From Thamnidium elegans (Eukaryota; Mucoromycota; Mucoromycetes; Mucorales; Mucoraceae): 64,000 bases of DNA. The translations under genes were made by a program, and so were the position numbers. Below are positions 1 to 12,221 of this stretch, piece after piece. The notes beneath the pieces were generated by a model. It had not been told where the DNA came from, ran no database searches, and saw only the letters and a program-made list of their open reading frames with translations. Numbering within the stretch: the first letter of the stretch is position 1; the number at the start of each line of letters is the position of its first letter. The stretch spans positions 344,501 to 408,500 of the forward strand of contig JAIXMG010000021.1 in NCBI GenBank assembly GCA_025201345.1. Reading direction: 5' to 3'.

Positions 1-345
1 GTTTGTGCACCTTCACATAACCCAAAGTAAACATATAATGCGTATATGTACATATGAAAGAAATTACTAATTTAGTTTTTAATTTCTTCAGTTTTGGTAT
101 TTTCAGGTTGACAGATCCACCTGGTTTAGATGTAATTAGTAATTGTAAAAAGACGCCAGCTTTTCATCCACATCCTGATCTACCTATCTACACGGTAAGG
201 GTTTTAGATAATATACAATACGTATGTTTAAAAACTAATTTACTTTTTTTTTATATATGTCCTTATGAAGGGAGCTGATGAAGGAGGCCATGTTTCTGTA
301 TCTGATTATGATTTTATTGTGTTGGATGTACGAGATAAAAAATAA
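1..345 (+). CDS. 3' end of an unrecognised protein gene (5' part outside window)
   Basis: Three terminal exons can be joined in frame: 1-26, 107-194 and 271-345, separated by introns with GTAAAC...TTCAG and GTAAGG...GAAG borders. The product ends VCAPSHNPK / LTDPPGLDVISNC... / ...FIVLDVRDKK and stops at TAA 343-345. About 62 residues are visible. I do not recognise the family; the tail is mixed charge with no membrane segment. The joins rest on phase agreement only, since the upstream exons are missing. The second acceptor (GAAG before GGAGCTGATG) has a weak pyrimidine tract, so the last exon is the least certain part. Confidence 0.5.
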
Positions 346-917
346 TAAAAAACGTTTCTACTATTTATGTAGTGTACATATCAAAATATTTTACTACTAT
401 TGCAATTTACCTACATCAATCACATAATCATGCAACCCCCCTCCCCCCAACGGGTTCGTCTAATGATAGTTGGTATCTTGGGTTAATGTTTTACAAATAT
501 CGATAAGGTATAGTATATAGTTATATATATAAAAAAAGGTACGTTACTGTGTGAGATTTTTTTTTTCTTTCTTTCTGTGCTGAATAATGTACCCGTCATC
601 GTGTGAATATTCCTGGAACGTAACTAAGTAATATTTAATTCGGTTTAAATACACACAACACACATACGCTGTATAAATTTTCAGTTTGTTTATTACAAGC
701 AGCATTATGATCAATTCAATTTAAAATGATAATTGCATACGATTTTAATAATGGTCCCAAAGTTTCATAGCTAATTCGATCTTAATATTTCTATTCATCT
801 TGTGTAACTCACAGAAAATAATTAAATAAATAAATAAAAAAAACTATTGGGGGGGGGTTTTTTTTTTCTTTTTTCTCTTTTACTTCCTTTCTTATATTTA
901 CTTCAAAAAAAAAAAAT
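346..917. other. intergenic, AT-rich
   Basis: No ORF or RNA gene could be supported. The stretch contains C-rich and T-rich tracts around 436-450 and 848-880 and ends in the A-rich leader of the next gene. It probably holds the 3' UTR of the gene to the left and the promoter of the aldolase-like gene. Confidence 0.6.
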
Positions 918-1344
918 ATGACAACTCCAAAGTAAAGTATATCACCTTTAATTTATTAAACATTAACTAAATAAAAAAAATCAACTTTCAAAAAAGTATT
1001 GAAGCGGCTGAAAAACCAGGATTCAAGAGCACAGCTGCTATTTTTCTTCGTTCTAAAAGAAAGATTGTTTTGACAGGATCCGAGACAGAGGAAGAAGCAA
1101 GATTGGCTGAAAAGGCTCCAGTCATTCTTCCCCAGTTTCCTACTTTTAAGGATGTTCATTCACAACGAGTACATATGAAACAAAAGTTGGCAGCTGGCTT
1201 TAGATTACTTGCCAAGTTTGGGTGGGATGAAGGTAACTAAAAAATCGGTATTTCGTAAACCTTATTCACAAAAAAATTATAGGCGTTGCAGGGCATATGA
1301 CCTTTAGAGATCCTGAATATCCTGATCTTTTCTGGTACGAATCC

Positions 1345-1383
<39 letters not shown>

Positions 1384-2081
1384 TTTTGACGTATATTTTT
1401 ATATAGGGTGAATGCATTTGGACAATACTTTGGTCATATTAAAGCTAGTGATCTTATCCTAGTAGATCATACAGGAGCCATTGTTCGCGGTACTTATTCA
1501 GTAAATAAAGCGGCTTTTGTTATTCATGCCGCTGTACATGAAGCGCGTCCTGATGTTACATGTGCCGTACATACGTAAGTATAGCTAAAATAAAATATTC
1601 TAAAATTACTTGTTAAAAAAAAATTACTGCTTTTATATGTAGCCATTCCATCTATGGTAAAACTTTTTCTACGTTGGGTCGTAAACTTTTACCTATTTCT
1701 CAAGACGCCTGTGCATTTTTCGAAACACACAGTGTCTATGAAGACTTTGGTGGTGTAGTCTATGATAAAGAAGAAGGAGAGAGATTGGTAAAAGCATTAG
1801 GACCTACCAATAAAGCCTTGATCTTGCAAAACCACGGTTTATTAACCACAGGAAGAACAATCGATGAAGCTATTTGGGCCTTTATTACAATGGAAAGATC
1901 CTGTCACTCTCAATTAATGGCAGAGGCTGCTCATGTTAACGGCTATAAGGATCTCAAGATTATTTCCGACGATGTTGCCAGAGCTACATTTAAAAGTATT
2001 GGCGATGCTCGTGCCGGTTATGGTCAATTTCAACCAATGTATCAAATGATTATTAAGGAACATCCTGATTGTCTTGAATAA
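918..2081 (+). CDS. class II aldolase/adducin domain protein
   Basis: Predicted 302-residue cytosolic protein of the class II aldolase/adducin N-terminal fold (L-fuculose-phosphate aldolase/RhaD-like; related to S. pombe Mug14). Exons 918-931, 997-1232, 1283-1334, 1407-1574 and 1643-2081 join to an exact multiple of three. The start ATG at 918 is supported because its 14-nt first exon splices in frame to NIEAAEKPGFKST. Family marks are visible: VAGHMTFRDPE, the metal-binding pair in VHTHSIYGK, and the C-terminal histidine in LQNHGLLTTGR. These match the three zinc-binding histidines of bacterial aldolases. Whether it is a true aldolase is unknown; fungal members are mostly uncharacterised. 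Intron 3 carries a long AT dinucleotide run. Confidence 0.88.
1349..1379. repeat. (AT)n microsatellite inside an intron
   Basis: About 15 uninterrupted AT units lie within intron 3 (1335-1406) of the aldolase-like gene. Likely length-polymorphic between strains. Confidence 0.9.
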
Positions 2082-2328
2082 AAAAATACTGATATATTTT
2101 TATTTTATTTTTTATTATTATAAGAGTAAATATGGATAGGTTTTTTTTTTTTGTAAAAAAAAAAAAATGTAAAAATGTGTTAAATATGTATATATTACAA
2201 GTAGTTTTTCATTATTGAACAATAAGGAACCATAATGTAGAGTTTGTTTTTTCTTTTGCGGAAAACTAGTATTTCAGAATGATATAGAAAGCATGGACTA
2301 TTTAAAAAAAAAAAAAAAAATAGTTGGG

Positions 2329-2567
2329 TTAATATAACCATAAATTAATTTTCCTTTCCTTCCACTTACTAATTCCAGGAATGTAACCAAGACAGGTTAA
2401 AGCAATGTTGATACAAAGATCACAAACACAACCTCTTTCAAGGAAGACACCAAGAGGAGGAAGGATGACAGCTACAACAAACAATAAGTATACTTGATCC
2501 TTTTTATTATAATAATAACAAACTTACCAAAGAAGAATTTAAAGATATCGGAACAAGTGAGAGCCAT
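2329..2567 (-). CDS. PMP3: plasma membrane proteolipid 3 (PMP3/UPF0057 family)
   Basis: A 60-residue hydrophobic protein encoded by two exons, 2567-2528 and 2471-2329, with donor GTAAGTTT and acceptor TTGTAG. The sequence runs MALTCSDIFKFFF, then AVILPPLGVFLERGC, then a second membrane segment LCINIALTCLGYIPG, and ends ISKWKERKINLWLY. This is the classic two-helix PMP3/RCI2 layout with the conserved LPPLGVFL and GYIPG motifs. Family members sit in the plasma membrane and influence membrane potential and salt tolerance. It is easy to miss because each exon is short. Its 3' end converges on the aldolase gene, about 250 bp away. Confidence 0.9.
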
Positions 2568-2734
2568 TTTATTTGTTTTTTAATATGTGTGAATATAAAA
2601 GAATAGAGAAAAGAAAAAAAAAATAGAAATGACCCTTCTTTTATAGCCTACAGAAATACACAAAACGTCACCAAGACAAAATTACTAAATATAGTTTGGC
2701 GTTGTACAAATTAAAATAGATTTTTTATTTTTTT

Positions 2735-5700
2735 TTATTTAGGAGTTAAACACTGCCAAGCGCTTAATCGCCAAGGAGCTGAGATGACAGATCTTTGAGC
2801 GCACTTGTAAGAAGCAATAGGATACTTGGCTCTTTGAGCCAAAGCTGCATTTTGATAAGCTTCAGATTGAGCATTAGCAGTACGCGATTTATTCAAAGAC
2901 ATAACAAGTGTACTTGATGTCATGGTATTGGTTAAGTCATCACCTAAAGCAGAATTCACAAGGTGGCTGCTTAAACGGGCCCACACTAAAGCCAACCAAG
3001 GTGTTTGATGAACGCTTTTGACTAGAGCACGAGTTGCTTGAATTTGGTTACCCTATACGTCATATGTAACTATACAAAAAATTCTTGTGTACTCTCTCAC
3101 ATGTTTAAAAAAATTTAATATTAACATTACCTGAATTTCGTAAAACTTGGAAAATAAATAAGAAATCGATTGTTCTCTGTCTGATTCATCTATAATAGGT
3201 TTAGCTTATAATTAATATAATATATTTTAGCAGAAAAAAGAAAAAAAAATTCTTACAAGCTATATCAACTGATACTTTTGCTAATTCTTGTAAAGCTGCT
3301 GCAGTAAGTGTTTCATCATCTTGAAGCATACCCATTACACATAATGAAAAAATAGCAGGTAAATAATTTGGATTATCAGTAATACTAAAAAAAAATATAT
3401 ATATATATATAGTACCAAATTTAGAAATATTATAAAAAGCGCAGAAAAAATGACGTTATACCTCGAAAACAATTGATCTTTAGCAACTGATCTTTGTTCT
3501 TCTCCACCCAGGGCCCACAAAACCTTACTTAATAAGACAATTACGTCTTGACGTAACTGAATATCATGCTGTGTAGCATCCAATGCCAACTCAAACAGCG
3601 CAAGGGATTCAGATAATTTGTCCTGAAAGTAATATGCAATACCTGCATTCAATTGAGCATACACATTGTGCGCGTCTGCCACCACCTGATAACTGTGTAT
3701 GGCTCCTTCAAAGTCTCCTACTGCACAAAGCGTACGACCTAAATTAGAATGAATCTTGCAAAGTCTTGTGTTTCCTTCTTCTGCTGTGATCTGGGATTCT
3801 TCTAATTGAGCCTCCACTGCCAAGATAGCCGATGCAAATGATTCCGCTGCTCTATCGTATTGACCTAATCTTTCCAATAGTAACCCTAACAAATTAAGCG
3901 CTAATGCATCATGAAGCTTTTGTTCCGTTAGTTTTTCAAGTGCGAAAACAGGAGTGATGATGGTTGAAGTATCATGTGTTGTAGCTAATCCATTGAAAAT
4001 AGTATCTGCGTAACCATAGCTAGCATCCATCTGCACCAAAACTAAAATTAATAAAATAGAAAAAAAAAAAACCACTCCATAATTTCAAACTTACGGCAGA
4101 TCCGTTACTTGATTCAAAAGCATGTTCAAAGATAGCTGCTGCATCAGTTCCCCAAAGTGAAGCAACATACGCTTGACCAACCCAAGCAGAGATCCATTCA
4201 GGGTCCAACGAATGAGCCATTTCAAATGCTTGATTTGCCAACTCATAATCCTTTAAAGATAAACAAAGGAACCCATAATTTGTCCAAGGAATAGCGCTTC
4301 GATTATTAAACTCCATGGCCTTTACAAAAGCGTACTGTGCAAGTTTTGGCAGATCAGCTACCAACATAGCAATCACACCTAAACTATTCCAATACAAGTA
4401 CTGTGTCGGTTCCAATTTCAATGCCACTTTACAACACTTGATAGCCACCATGGCTTCCTCTTGGTTAGCGTTCAAACTAAGATGATAATAAATAATAGCA
4501 AGATCGTGCCAGAACGCAGGAGCAATCGACTGATGGTTTCTGCAAATGACAATGGCTTGCTTGTAAGCATGAGCAGCGCACGATAAAATAACGTCAAGAG
4601 CCGTCTTATGAGGCAACGTAAAATCCTCATCGGCTAATTGGCCCTGATCCAGTTCCAAGAGCTCACCAAGCCAGTGGCTAGTGATATCCGCCGTAAACTT
4701 CAACTGATCATGCGCTTTTAAATTTGCCAACTGCATCACTTGCTGCAATTTCAAATAATCCATATTGTTCAAGTACTTTGGTATCTGACGGTAAAAAGCA
4801 CAAGCATCACCTACGAACTTCCAAAACGATAGCATCGAAGCGTCTTGCTGCAAACCCAAGAGACAAGTATCCAACGTCAAGTTACATCCATCGGAGGCAC
4901 GGCCAAAGAACCCTTGCTGAAAGTCTTCCTTGGCACGTTCGAGGTAGGTTTCAGCAAGTCCGACAAGAGCCGGTACATAATTCATGTGGCGTTGGTCCTT
5001 GGCAAGCTGTAACGTATGTTTGAATCCCGCAATGGCTTCATCTAGCAATCCGACCTTTTGTTGCACATAGGCTTGCTCGTTACTAGCGTGTACAGAGGTG
5101 GGGTCTAAATTGGTGGCACGACCAAACGCCTTTAAAGCAGCTACAAATCTACCCGCTCTCGAGTACGCTTCAGCAAGTCCTTCCCAACAACGCACATCGC
5201 TTGTATCAGTTCGTAACGCTTTTTGAAAGCAAACAATGGCTTGGTTGTACGAGCTGGTATTCTAATTATAGAAAAAAAAATATATGCAATCAGAGGAAAT
5301 GTGATTTTTACATACAAAAAAAAAAAAAAAAAAAACTTACCATGTTTATGTAACCTAAACGTCTCCAAGCCCAACCCACCTTGGGGCTAGACTCGCTTAC
5401 TTGCACAAAAATCGCTTCGGCTTCATCTTGTTTATTCTCAGCAGTCAAATAATCCGACAAGTAGAGCGCAGCATCCGTATCAAGCGGATTTAGAATATAC
5501 GCCTTTTGATAACATTTCTTGGCACGTGCATGATCCTGTTTAATTTCTCTGTAGTAATGACCAAGAAACGTGAATCCAGTAGCGAAGTAAGGATCTAGCT
5601 TTACAGATTGCATAAAGTACTTGAATGCGTTACTTGAATCTAAAAGAAAGAAAAAAAAAAGTCAGTTCACATATGTTTGTGAGTGCCGTTTAACCTAATG

Positions 5701-7341
5701 TTTTACCTTCCATAAACCAATAGACACGACCCAGACGATAATAGTAATCCGCAACATCTTTGCCTGCAATCACTAACGCCTTTTCAATACACTCAATGGC
5801 CTCCGTATAATTCTTTTGCTCGCAATAAATCCACCCAATTTCAGCAACTGATGGATGATTTTGAGGGTCAAGCTGATGCACCTTTTGAAAATACCCAAGT
5901 GCTTCATCCAATCTCTTTTCTTCGATTAAAATCAGGCCTAACCCTTCCAATGCGCCCGTATGCTGGGGGTAATGCTGTAAAATAGTCTTGTACAACGCCA
6001 TGGCGTCAATATGATACTTTTTATCCAGTAATCGATAACAGTGAGCCATACAAAGTTCCAACGACAGCAAAACATTTGACATGGAGATACCAGTTTCAAG
6101 TTTTACCTTGGTTACAATATCTTTACCTTTCGTAGCGTACTCCAACCCAGTTTCAAATTCTTTAGATTCATAATAGATCCAGCAAAGACACTGGTATCCA
6201 AACAAACTATTGGGACATGCGTCTAACCCTTCACCGAACAAATCAAACGCTTCATCCAAATTACCTTGTTTGCTTAACTGGTACCCTCTACCTAATTTTG
6301 CCAACCCAGTCTCAGGGAATCGTTGAATTAGTTGATTAAATAGGTCCCAGTCGTATTTATCAGGTGAATCCACATTAGCAGATTCTATCAGCAGTTGAAG
6401 AGGTAACGGATCATTGGCATCAATTAACTCTCTAGCTAAATCCATTACCTTTTGATACAATTCCGCTTTATCTTTTGCACCCATTAATCGCTTGGAATAA
6501 AACGTAAGTAATTTAAGTTTCCAAACTTGACGTTCCTGTTGATCTTGTTCAGGTATTAAATCCAGTACGTTTTGGTACATGATACCTAATTTGGATACGC
6601 TGTAGATTTCTGCCTCTACTTGATCTCTGACTTGTGCTGGTGTACCTGCACTGACACGAAATCTTCTCGATGCGACTTCACTATCGATTTTGGCTGCTTG
6701 CTCTTTATCAAGCTTTTCAATCACGAGTTTCCAAATATCAATTTGAGGTGGTAAATCAGGTTGGTCCTTGATAAGTTCGTAGTATTCGCTTCCAGATAAA
6801 AATAGTTTTAACGTCTCAAAGTGCTTTTCGGGTTCGGTGTCTTTATAAACTTGTAATAACTTTTTTAAATAGGCTGCTAGTTTAGCACCATCCCCACTAC
6901 AGAAGCGTTTAATATTACTTATTTTCGTTCAAGCAAATATTATTATTATTATTTTTTTACCTGGCAACAAAACGTGGTATCAACTGCTGAATGGTCTTTG
7001 CTAATTCAACCTTTTTATTTCTCTTTTCATAAAAGCTAACAAGACCTTGCCACCCGAGCATATTCTCGTCATTGATTTCAATAGCTCTTTTATAAGCTGC
7101 TTCTGCTTCTTCATCGTCTTCAAGACCTGTATAAGCAACGCCTAGAAAAACCCAGCTAACAAAAAAAAAAAGGTTACAACAAAGTTTATAGGGGGGGAGG
7201 GTTTTTTTCTTTGGTATATCTTTACGCGTTATAGTTTTCTCCTTCCCATAATAAAATTCGTTTACATGCTTTCACAGCCTCTCCAAAATTTTTAGTCCCA
7301 ATGGCTTCTCTAGCAGCTTTTAAGTTTGCCTTTGAATTCAT
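2735..7341 (-). CDS. SKI3: Superkiller protein 3 (TPR scaffold of the Ski complex)
   Basis: Long TPR-repeat protein of roughly 1,350 residues, encoded by about nine exons (borders include 7226/7155 and others near 6962/6898, 5706/5640, 5341/5262, 4095/4029 and 3462/3384). It starts at ATG 7339-7341 with MNSKANLKAAREAIG, followed after the first intron by AWVFLGVAYTGLE. That matches the N-terminus of human TTC37/SKIC3 (inference from memory of the family). TPR units recur throughout, for example YNQAIVCFQKAL, YWNSLGVIAML and LNLLGLLLERLGQYDRAAESF. Ski3 scaffolds the cytosolic Ski2-Ski3-Ski8 helicase complex that feeds mRNA 3' ends to the exosome. Length lies between yeast Ski3 and human TTC37. 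Exon 3 (about 1.2 kb) and exon 5 (about 1.17 kb) carry most of the repeats. The small exons near 3130-3260 are the least certain. Confidence 0.87.
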
Positions 7342-7519
7342 TGTTCTCGAAATAACGACTTTCTTACAAAAAAAAAAACCCGCATTCTTATTATCATTAT
7401 TTTGATGTTTACTAGTCACGTCTGCGGACCGGGCGTAAAAGAGAGAAGAAAAAAAGAAAAGGGTAGAAAAAAGTATATATCGTTCTATTGCCTTCTATTC
7501 TTACTTTTTTAAAAGCAAT
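7342..7519. promoter_or_regulatory. short divergent promoter SKI3 / TMX-like gene
   Basis: Only 178 bp separate the two divergent start codons, so both promoters must lie here or overlap. A TATATATCG stretch occurs near 7472-7481, about 40 bp before the thioredoxin-gene ATG. No other motif stands out. Confidence 0.5.
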
Positions 7520-8333
7520 ATGAAGTATCTTGCATTGTTTTTAACTGCCTTATTTGCAGTCTTTACGTTCAGTCAAGCTAAAGTTGTAGAGTTAACTGAC
7601 GAAAATTTTGGAGACCTTATTCTTGAGAATGACGAGTGGCTGATTGATTTGTAAAGTCAAACACATTTTTTTTTAATACAATGACAAACTAACTTTATAT
7701 ATTGTAGTTATGCTGATTGGTGTGGCTACTGTACACGTCTTGCCCCTGTATTTAACGCTGCTGATCGTCTTTTAAGTATGAGTACTCATAAGCATACCAA
7801 GTTGGGTGTTGTTAACGTTGAAACTAATCCTGGATTATCTGCTCGTTTCTTTGTTTCACGTTTACCTACAATTGTTCATATCAAAGATCATGAAGGTATG
7901 TATAATGTGAAAAGAATTTGATAATAAACTAATTTTGGTAAATGATTAGTTCGTGTATTAAAACCTACACAAAAGGAAAATGATATTGTTGCATTTGTTA
8001 CTGAGGAAAGATGGCGTGATGTTGAACCCAAATCTAATTTGATTTCACCTTTTAGTTTATTGTAAGTATTACATAATTTGCATACAGAGATTTTTTTTTT
8101 TAAAAAAAAAAACGTAAAAATATAGCGGTAAGATGGTCGGATTTGTTGGCAAAATGATCAAGAAATTGTCAGGTCATTCACCATGGACATTAATCGGTGT
8201 ATTGACCGGATTTTTGGTATTTGCCATTAGTTTACCTGTCTTGTTGAATAACAAGACTGTAGCTGAAACAGATAAAAAGAAGGAAGTCAAAGCTTCTCCA
8301 ACAAGCAAAAGAAAGTCAAAGCGCATTGATTAA
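7520..8333 (+). CDS. thioredoxin-related transmembrane protein of the ER (TMX1-like)
   Basis: A 212-residue membrane thioredoxin; exons 7520-7650, 7708-7895, 7950-8061 and 8126-8333 join in frame. Residues 1-20 form a signal peptide (MKYLALFLTALFAVFTFSQA). A thioredoxin domain follows with the redox site FYADWCGYCTRLAP and the cis-proline loop SRLPTIVHI. A single membrane helix near residues 170-190 (PWTLIGVLTGFLVFAISLP) precedes a Lys-rich cytosolic tail ending KRKSKRID. The CGYC active site and layout match TMX1-type protein disulfide isomerases, which help oxidative folding of membrane-bound clients in the ER. The Lys-rich end resembles a dilysine ER-retention tail, but the exact KKXX form is absent. 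Confidence 0.88.
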
Positions 8334-8850
8334 AAAAGTTTATATATTTAAAGTAGAAGGAGGGAGGAAGGGAATGTATATATACAATTATAATAAAAAA
8401 AAAAGAAAAAACTATTACTACTTACCATTATATACTCAACTTATAAATCTACAAATAAAATCTCGCGTACAAAAACACAAACAATTTTTTTTTTCCCCAA
8501 ACACACACAAATTATACACAAAAAAGAATAAAAAAAAAAAAGAAAAAAAAAAGAGAGAATCGAAATCCAAGACGTAAATTCTACATACATTCTACTTCTA
8601 CATTCTACTCTACAATGATAGGTGATCCTCTACAAGTATAATCCAACGATATTTAAATTTAAGGAGTTTTTTAAAAAAGTGTCAAAACATGAAATCCACT
8701 GATAATATTTTTAATGTATTAAATCCAAGCAACAAAAAAAAAAGAGTAAAAAAAAAAATAAAAAAAAAGAGACGCGTAACTTCTTTTTTTTTTTTTTTTT
8801 TTTTTTTACCTAAAATTTTTTTCTTGCGTTTAAAAAAAAGACAGTATTAT
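8334..8850. other. intergenic, A-rich, convergent 3' ends
   Basis: Contains the 3' flanks of the TMX-like and RRM genes, which converge. It is dominated by oligo-A and a T run of more than 20 nt near 8784-8807. No coding or RNA signal was found. Confidence 0.6.
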
Positions 8851-10055
8851 CTACGATAAGGTTCAGGTGATTCGCGTCTATATCCACGGGCATCCATTGG
8901 GGGTGGAGGTGGGGGAGGAGCAGCATCTAACAAGAATACGTCAATTTTTTGCAATAAAATAAAAATGTATATCAAACTTACAAGGATCGTTCATTTGGCG
9001 GTCACGAGGGTCGTCCATAGGTGGGGGAGGACCACTTGTTGAGCGTCTAGGAGCAGGGCGATGTTCATCTTTCTTTGTAAGTCCAATATCCCTAATAATA
9101 AAAAAGACAATCAATATACATATATAAAGAAACCAATTTAAAAATTATATACCAATCAAGTCTTAAACGGCGTCCTTCAACACTGAATCCATCAAACTTT
9201 TCAAAGGCATCTTCAGCGTCACGACGATCTTCAAATTCAACAAAAGCAAAGCTATATACAGGAATGTAATAAGTACCAAAATAATAAACAAAATGCATAT
9301 TTACACACAAAGAGAAAAAAATAATTTACCCCTTGTTCTTATTTGTAACAGCATCCATTGGTACAGTGATTGACTTTAAACGACCATAACGTTCAAACAT
9401 GGTTGCGACCTATATTTGTAACAAAAATAAAAATAAACAACACGAAAAAAATACATATATATATTATATACTTTACGTCACGTTCAATAAAATCATAAGG
9501 AAGGTTACCAGCGTATATAGTTGTAGTTGTCTTTCTTTCTTGTTCGCTTCCTCTATCAACAGGTCTTCTTTGTCTTGATTTAGGAGGGAAACCACGTCCA
9601 CCTCCACCGCCTCTTCTATCATCATAACGATCATTGTAACGGTCTCTGTGATCATAACGGTCTCTATGATCATATCTATCATAACGGTCTCTGTTATCGT
9701 AACGGTCTCTATTATCATAACGATCCTCTCGGTGATAATACTCGCGACGAGGATAAGATTCATATCTATCTCTTCCACCACCGCCGCCGCCATGGCTATT
9801 ATAACGATCGTCATCACGGTAAGAACGTCTATCGTCATAATATCTACCGCCGCCAGGTGCTCCGCCACTAGTAGATGGAGAACGACGAGGAGGAGGTGAT
9901 AATGATCTATCACGACCAGGAGAACGATTATCTCTTCTACCTCCACCTACAGATGAAGAAGATGAAGGTGGCACTGTATTATTAAGGTTACTAGGTGGAG
10001 GTGGAGGTGGAGGAAAGTCATCTACGTTTCCACTTTGTTGAGGTGAATCAGCCAT
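8851..10055 (-). CDS. RRM protein with RGG/RDRY-rich N-terminus (SR/splicing-factor-like)
   Basis: Predicted protein of about 319 residues in five exons, starting MADSPQQSGNVDDFPPPP at ATG 10053-10055 and ending ESPEPYR. The N-terminal half is proline-, glycine- and RS-rich (SPPPRRSPSTSGG) and holds a tandem array of RDRYD(N/H) units and GGGGRG boxes. One RRM follows: RNP2 as IYAGNLPY, RNP1 as KGFAFVEF, and a terminal RLRLDW. The C-terminal tail is Pro-rich. This architecture fits nuclear RNA-binding SR-like/transformer-2-like proteins in pre-mRNA splicing or export; the exact orthologue is not clear. The repeated RDRYD codons give a period-18 DNA pattern (9640-9735), which also creates long spurious ORFs in other frames. 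Confidence 0.82.
9640..9735 (-). repeat. short in-gene tandem repeat encoding RDRYD(N/H) units
   Basis: Near-identical 15-18 bp units (GGTCTCTATGATCATA-type on the plus strand) encode consecutive Arg-Asp-Arg-Tyr-Asp motifs in the RRM protein. Likely to vary in copy number. Confidence 0.8.
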
Positions 10056-10497
10056 TTTTATTTTTTTTAAAATATGTTGTGTTATAAAGTAAGCAAAAAA
10101 AAAAGGACAACCCCCCTCCCCTCTACTTTACTAGTGAAAAAAAAAAAAAAAAAAAAAATTGACCCCGACTTTAGTCTATACAAGCCACTTCTTTTGATCG
10201 CCAATTAAATATATATATCGTGTTTTTCGCCTTTTGAATAAGTTAACCCGTTTTACTCTTTTGAGAAGAATTACCCGACAGAATCAAATTTACCAATCAA
10301 TCATTATTTTATGAAACTTTTGCTGCAAAAAAAAAAATCCCTTAACTTTTCTTAATGGAGTAAAAACCTAAATAATCTTGTGTAATAAAACCTCAAAAAA
10401 TTCCCCGGGGAAAACATGAAATAGTATAAATACGACATTTTTTTGCTTTCCCATATTTTCCCTTTCTTTCTTTCCTAATCTATTGTATATTAAAAAT
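10056..10497. promoter_or_regulatory. divergent promoter RRM gene / polyol dehydrogenase
   Basis: 442 bp between divergent start codons. On the dehydrogenase side there is a clear TATA box, TATAAATA at 10425-10432, 66 bp before the ATG. Just upstream is a perfect 12-bp palindrome TTCCCCGGGGAA (10401-10412). The palindrome contains the Mig1/CreA-type consensus SYGGRG (CCGGGG) on both strands. A CCCCCCTCCCC tract lies near 10110-10122. Confidence 0.55.
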
Positions 10498-11832
10498 ATG
10501 TCCAACACAAATACTAGCTTCGTACTTCAAAAGAAAGATGAAATCTCCTTTGTAAGTATATATATATAAATATATATTTATATATATCCGCCACCAACAT
10601 TTTTTTTTCTTCCTCAGGAACAAAGAGATATCCCAACTGCTGGACCTGGTGAAGTCATTGTAAACATCAAAGCAACTGGTATTTGCGGATCCGACGTTCA
10701 TTACTGGACCCACGGTAATATTGGTCACTTTATCTGTAAAGCTCCCATGGTCCTCGGTCACGAATCAGCAGGTATTGTTTCCTCTCTCGGACCCGGCGTA
10801 ACCAGTCTTAAAGTAGGTGATGCAGTTGCTTTAGAGCCAGGTGTACCTTGTAGAAACTGTGAGATGTGTAAGATTGGTAAATACAACTTGTGTCCCGACA
10901 TGAAGTTTGCTGCTACTCCTCCTTACGACGGTACCCTCTGTAACTATTATAAACACGCTGCTGACTTCTGTTACAAGTTACCTGAAAGTATCAGTTTGGA
11001 AGAAGGTGCCATGATGGAACCTTTGTCCGTGGGTATTCATGCCGCTAGAAGAGGTAGTGTTAAATTGGGTGATAAGGTCTTTGTGTTTGGTGCTGGCGCC
11101 ATTGGTTTATTGACCGCTGCTGCTGCTAAAGCCGCTGGTGCTTCTCATGTTACCATTGCAGGTTTGTTTATAAATTATATACAAAAATAACGCATCTCTT
11201 AATATTTTTTAAAATGCAGATATCTCTGAGTCAAAGTTGGAATTCGCAAAGACTTATTCTGCTGATAAGACTATTCTTTTAACAAAGAAACGTAGTGAGG
11301 GACAAGATAGTAACGATTTCGCTCGTCAACAAGCTGAAGAAATTATGACTGAACATGGTGTAGAACCTGTTAATGTTGTCTTTGATTGTACTGGCGCTGA
11401 AGTTTGTGTTCAAACATCCGTTTTTGTAAGTTTTTTTTTTTTTTTTTGTGGTGGTACTGAATTTTGTACTTAACTTTTGATGTGAATTAGCTTGTCAAGA
11501 ACAATGGTTGTATTGTTTTAGTTGGTATGGGTGCTTCCGTACAATCTATTTCCGTTGCAGATATTTCTGCTAGAGAAGTTGATGTTAGAGGTGTTATGAG
11601 ATATTGCAACGTAAGTACTTGCTATAAAAAGGGGAGGGTATTTTTTTTTCTAATTTTTTTTTTTATGCGTATGTAGACTTATCCTACTGCTATTGAAATG
11701 TTGGCTTCTGGAAAGATTGATGTCAAGGCTTTGATTACTCACAGATACCAATTCAAGGATGCTTTAAAGGCTTTCCAACACGTTAAGGAAGCTAGACAAG
11801 GTACCATCAAGGTTGTCATTTTAAACGAGTAG
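10498..11832 (+). CDS. zinc-dependent sorbitol/xylitol (polyol) dehydrogenase
   Basis: A 359-residue medium-chain dehydrogenase; exons 10498-10551, 10618-11161, 11220-11425, 11491-11610 and 11677-11832 join in frame. Catalytic zinc ligands are visible as Cys in TGICGSDVHYW and His-Glu in VLGHESAG. The structural-zinc lobe is PCRNCEMCKIGKYNLC, with four cysteines. The Rossmann motif is FGAGAIGLLTA, followed by the acidic start of the nucleotide loop (ADISESK), which suggests NAD+ rather than NADP+. This matches fungal sorbitol dehydrogenase/xylitol dehydrogenase, which oxidises polyols to ketoses in the cytosol. Substrate choice between D-sorbitol, xylitol and L-arabinitol cannot be read from sequence alone. 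The promoter palindrome with CreA-like sites suggests glucose repression (inference). Confidence 0.9.
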
Positions 11833-12221
11833 GAATTTTTTTCTGCGTGGATCTATATCACAAACTGTGATGACTTGTAGAGTTATTTGTATAAAATTGT
11901 AATAATAATAAAAAAAACATTATATCAAAAAAGAAAAAGCATAACATGTACAGGATTTTAACCTTTAAATGGGATGCTTGCACAATCGATTCTAGAATTA
12001 ACTTATTTCGGGCCAAGTTGTGTCAAGTTGACGGCGCTATTTATCCCTTTTTTTAATCAGCTTTTCGCGCTGATTAAATCGTCTCAAAGCTTAATATAAT
12101 TGTAGTAAGACTGCCTACAGCAGGTCTTTTATTACAGTAACAAGAGTTGGTTTTTTTTTTTGCTGTCAAAATCAGAAATATATGAGCACTCAACACGAAA
12201 ATATCGTAAATACTATTGATA
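11833..12221. other. intergenic upstream of repeat pieces
   Basis: No gene seen. It begins with the 3' flank of the dehydrogenase (AATAATAATAAAAAA near 11900). A small in-frame start at 12181 runs into the adjacent repeat and is not considered a gene. Confidence 0.5.

Noticed and set aside
9473..9946. 157-codon minus-strand ORF and an 83-codon plus-strand ORF (9648-9899)
   Set aside because: Other-frame shadows of the RDRYD/RGG repeat in the RRM protein; composition is almost only I, V, M, T.
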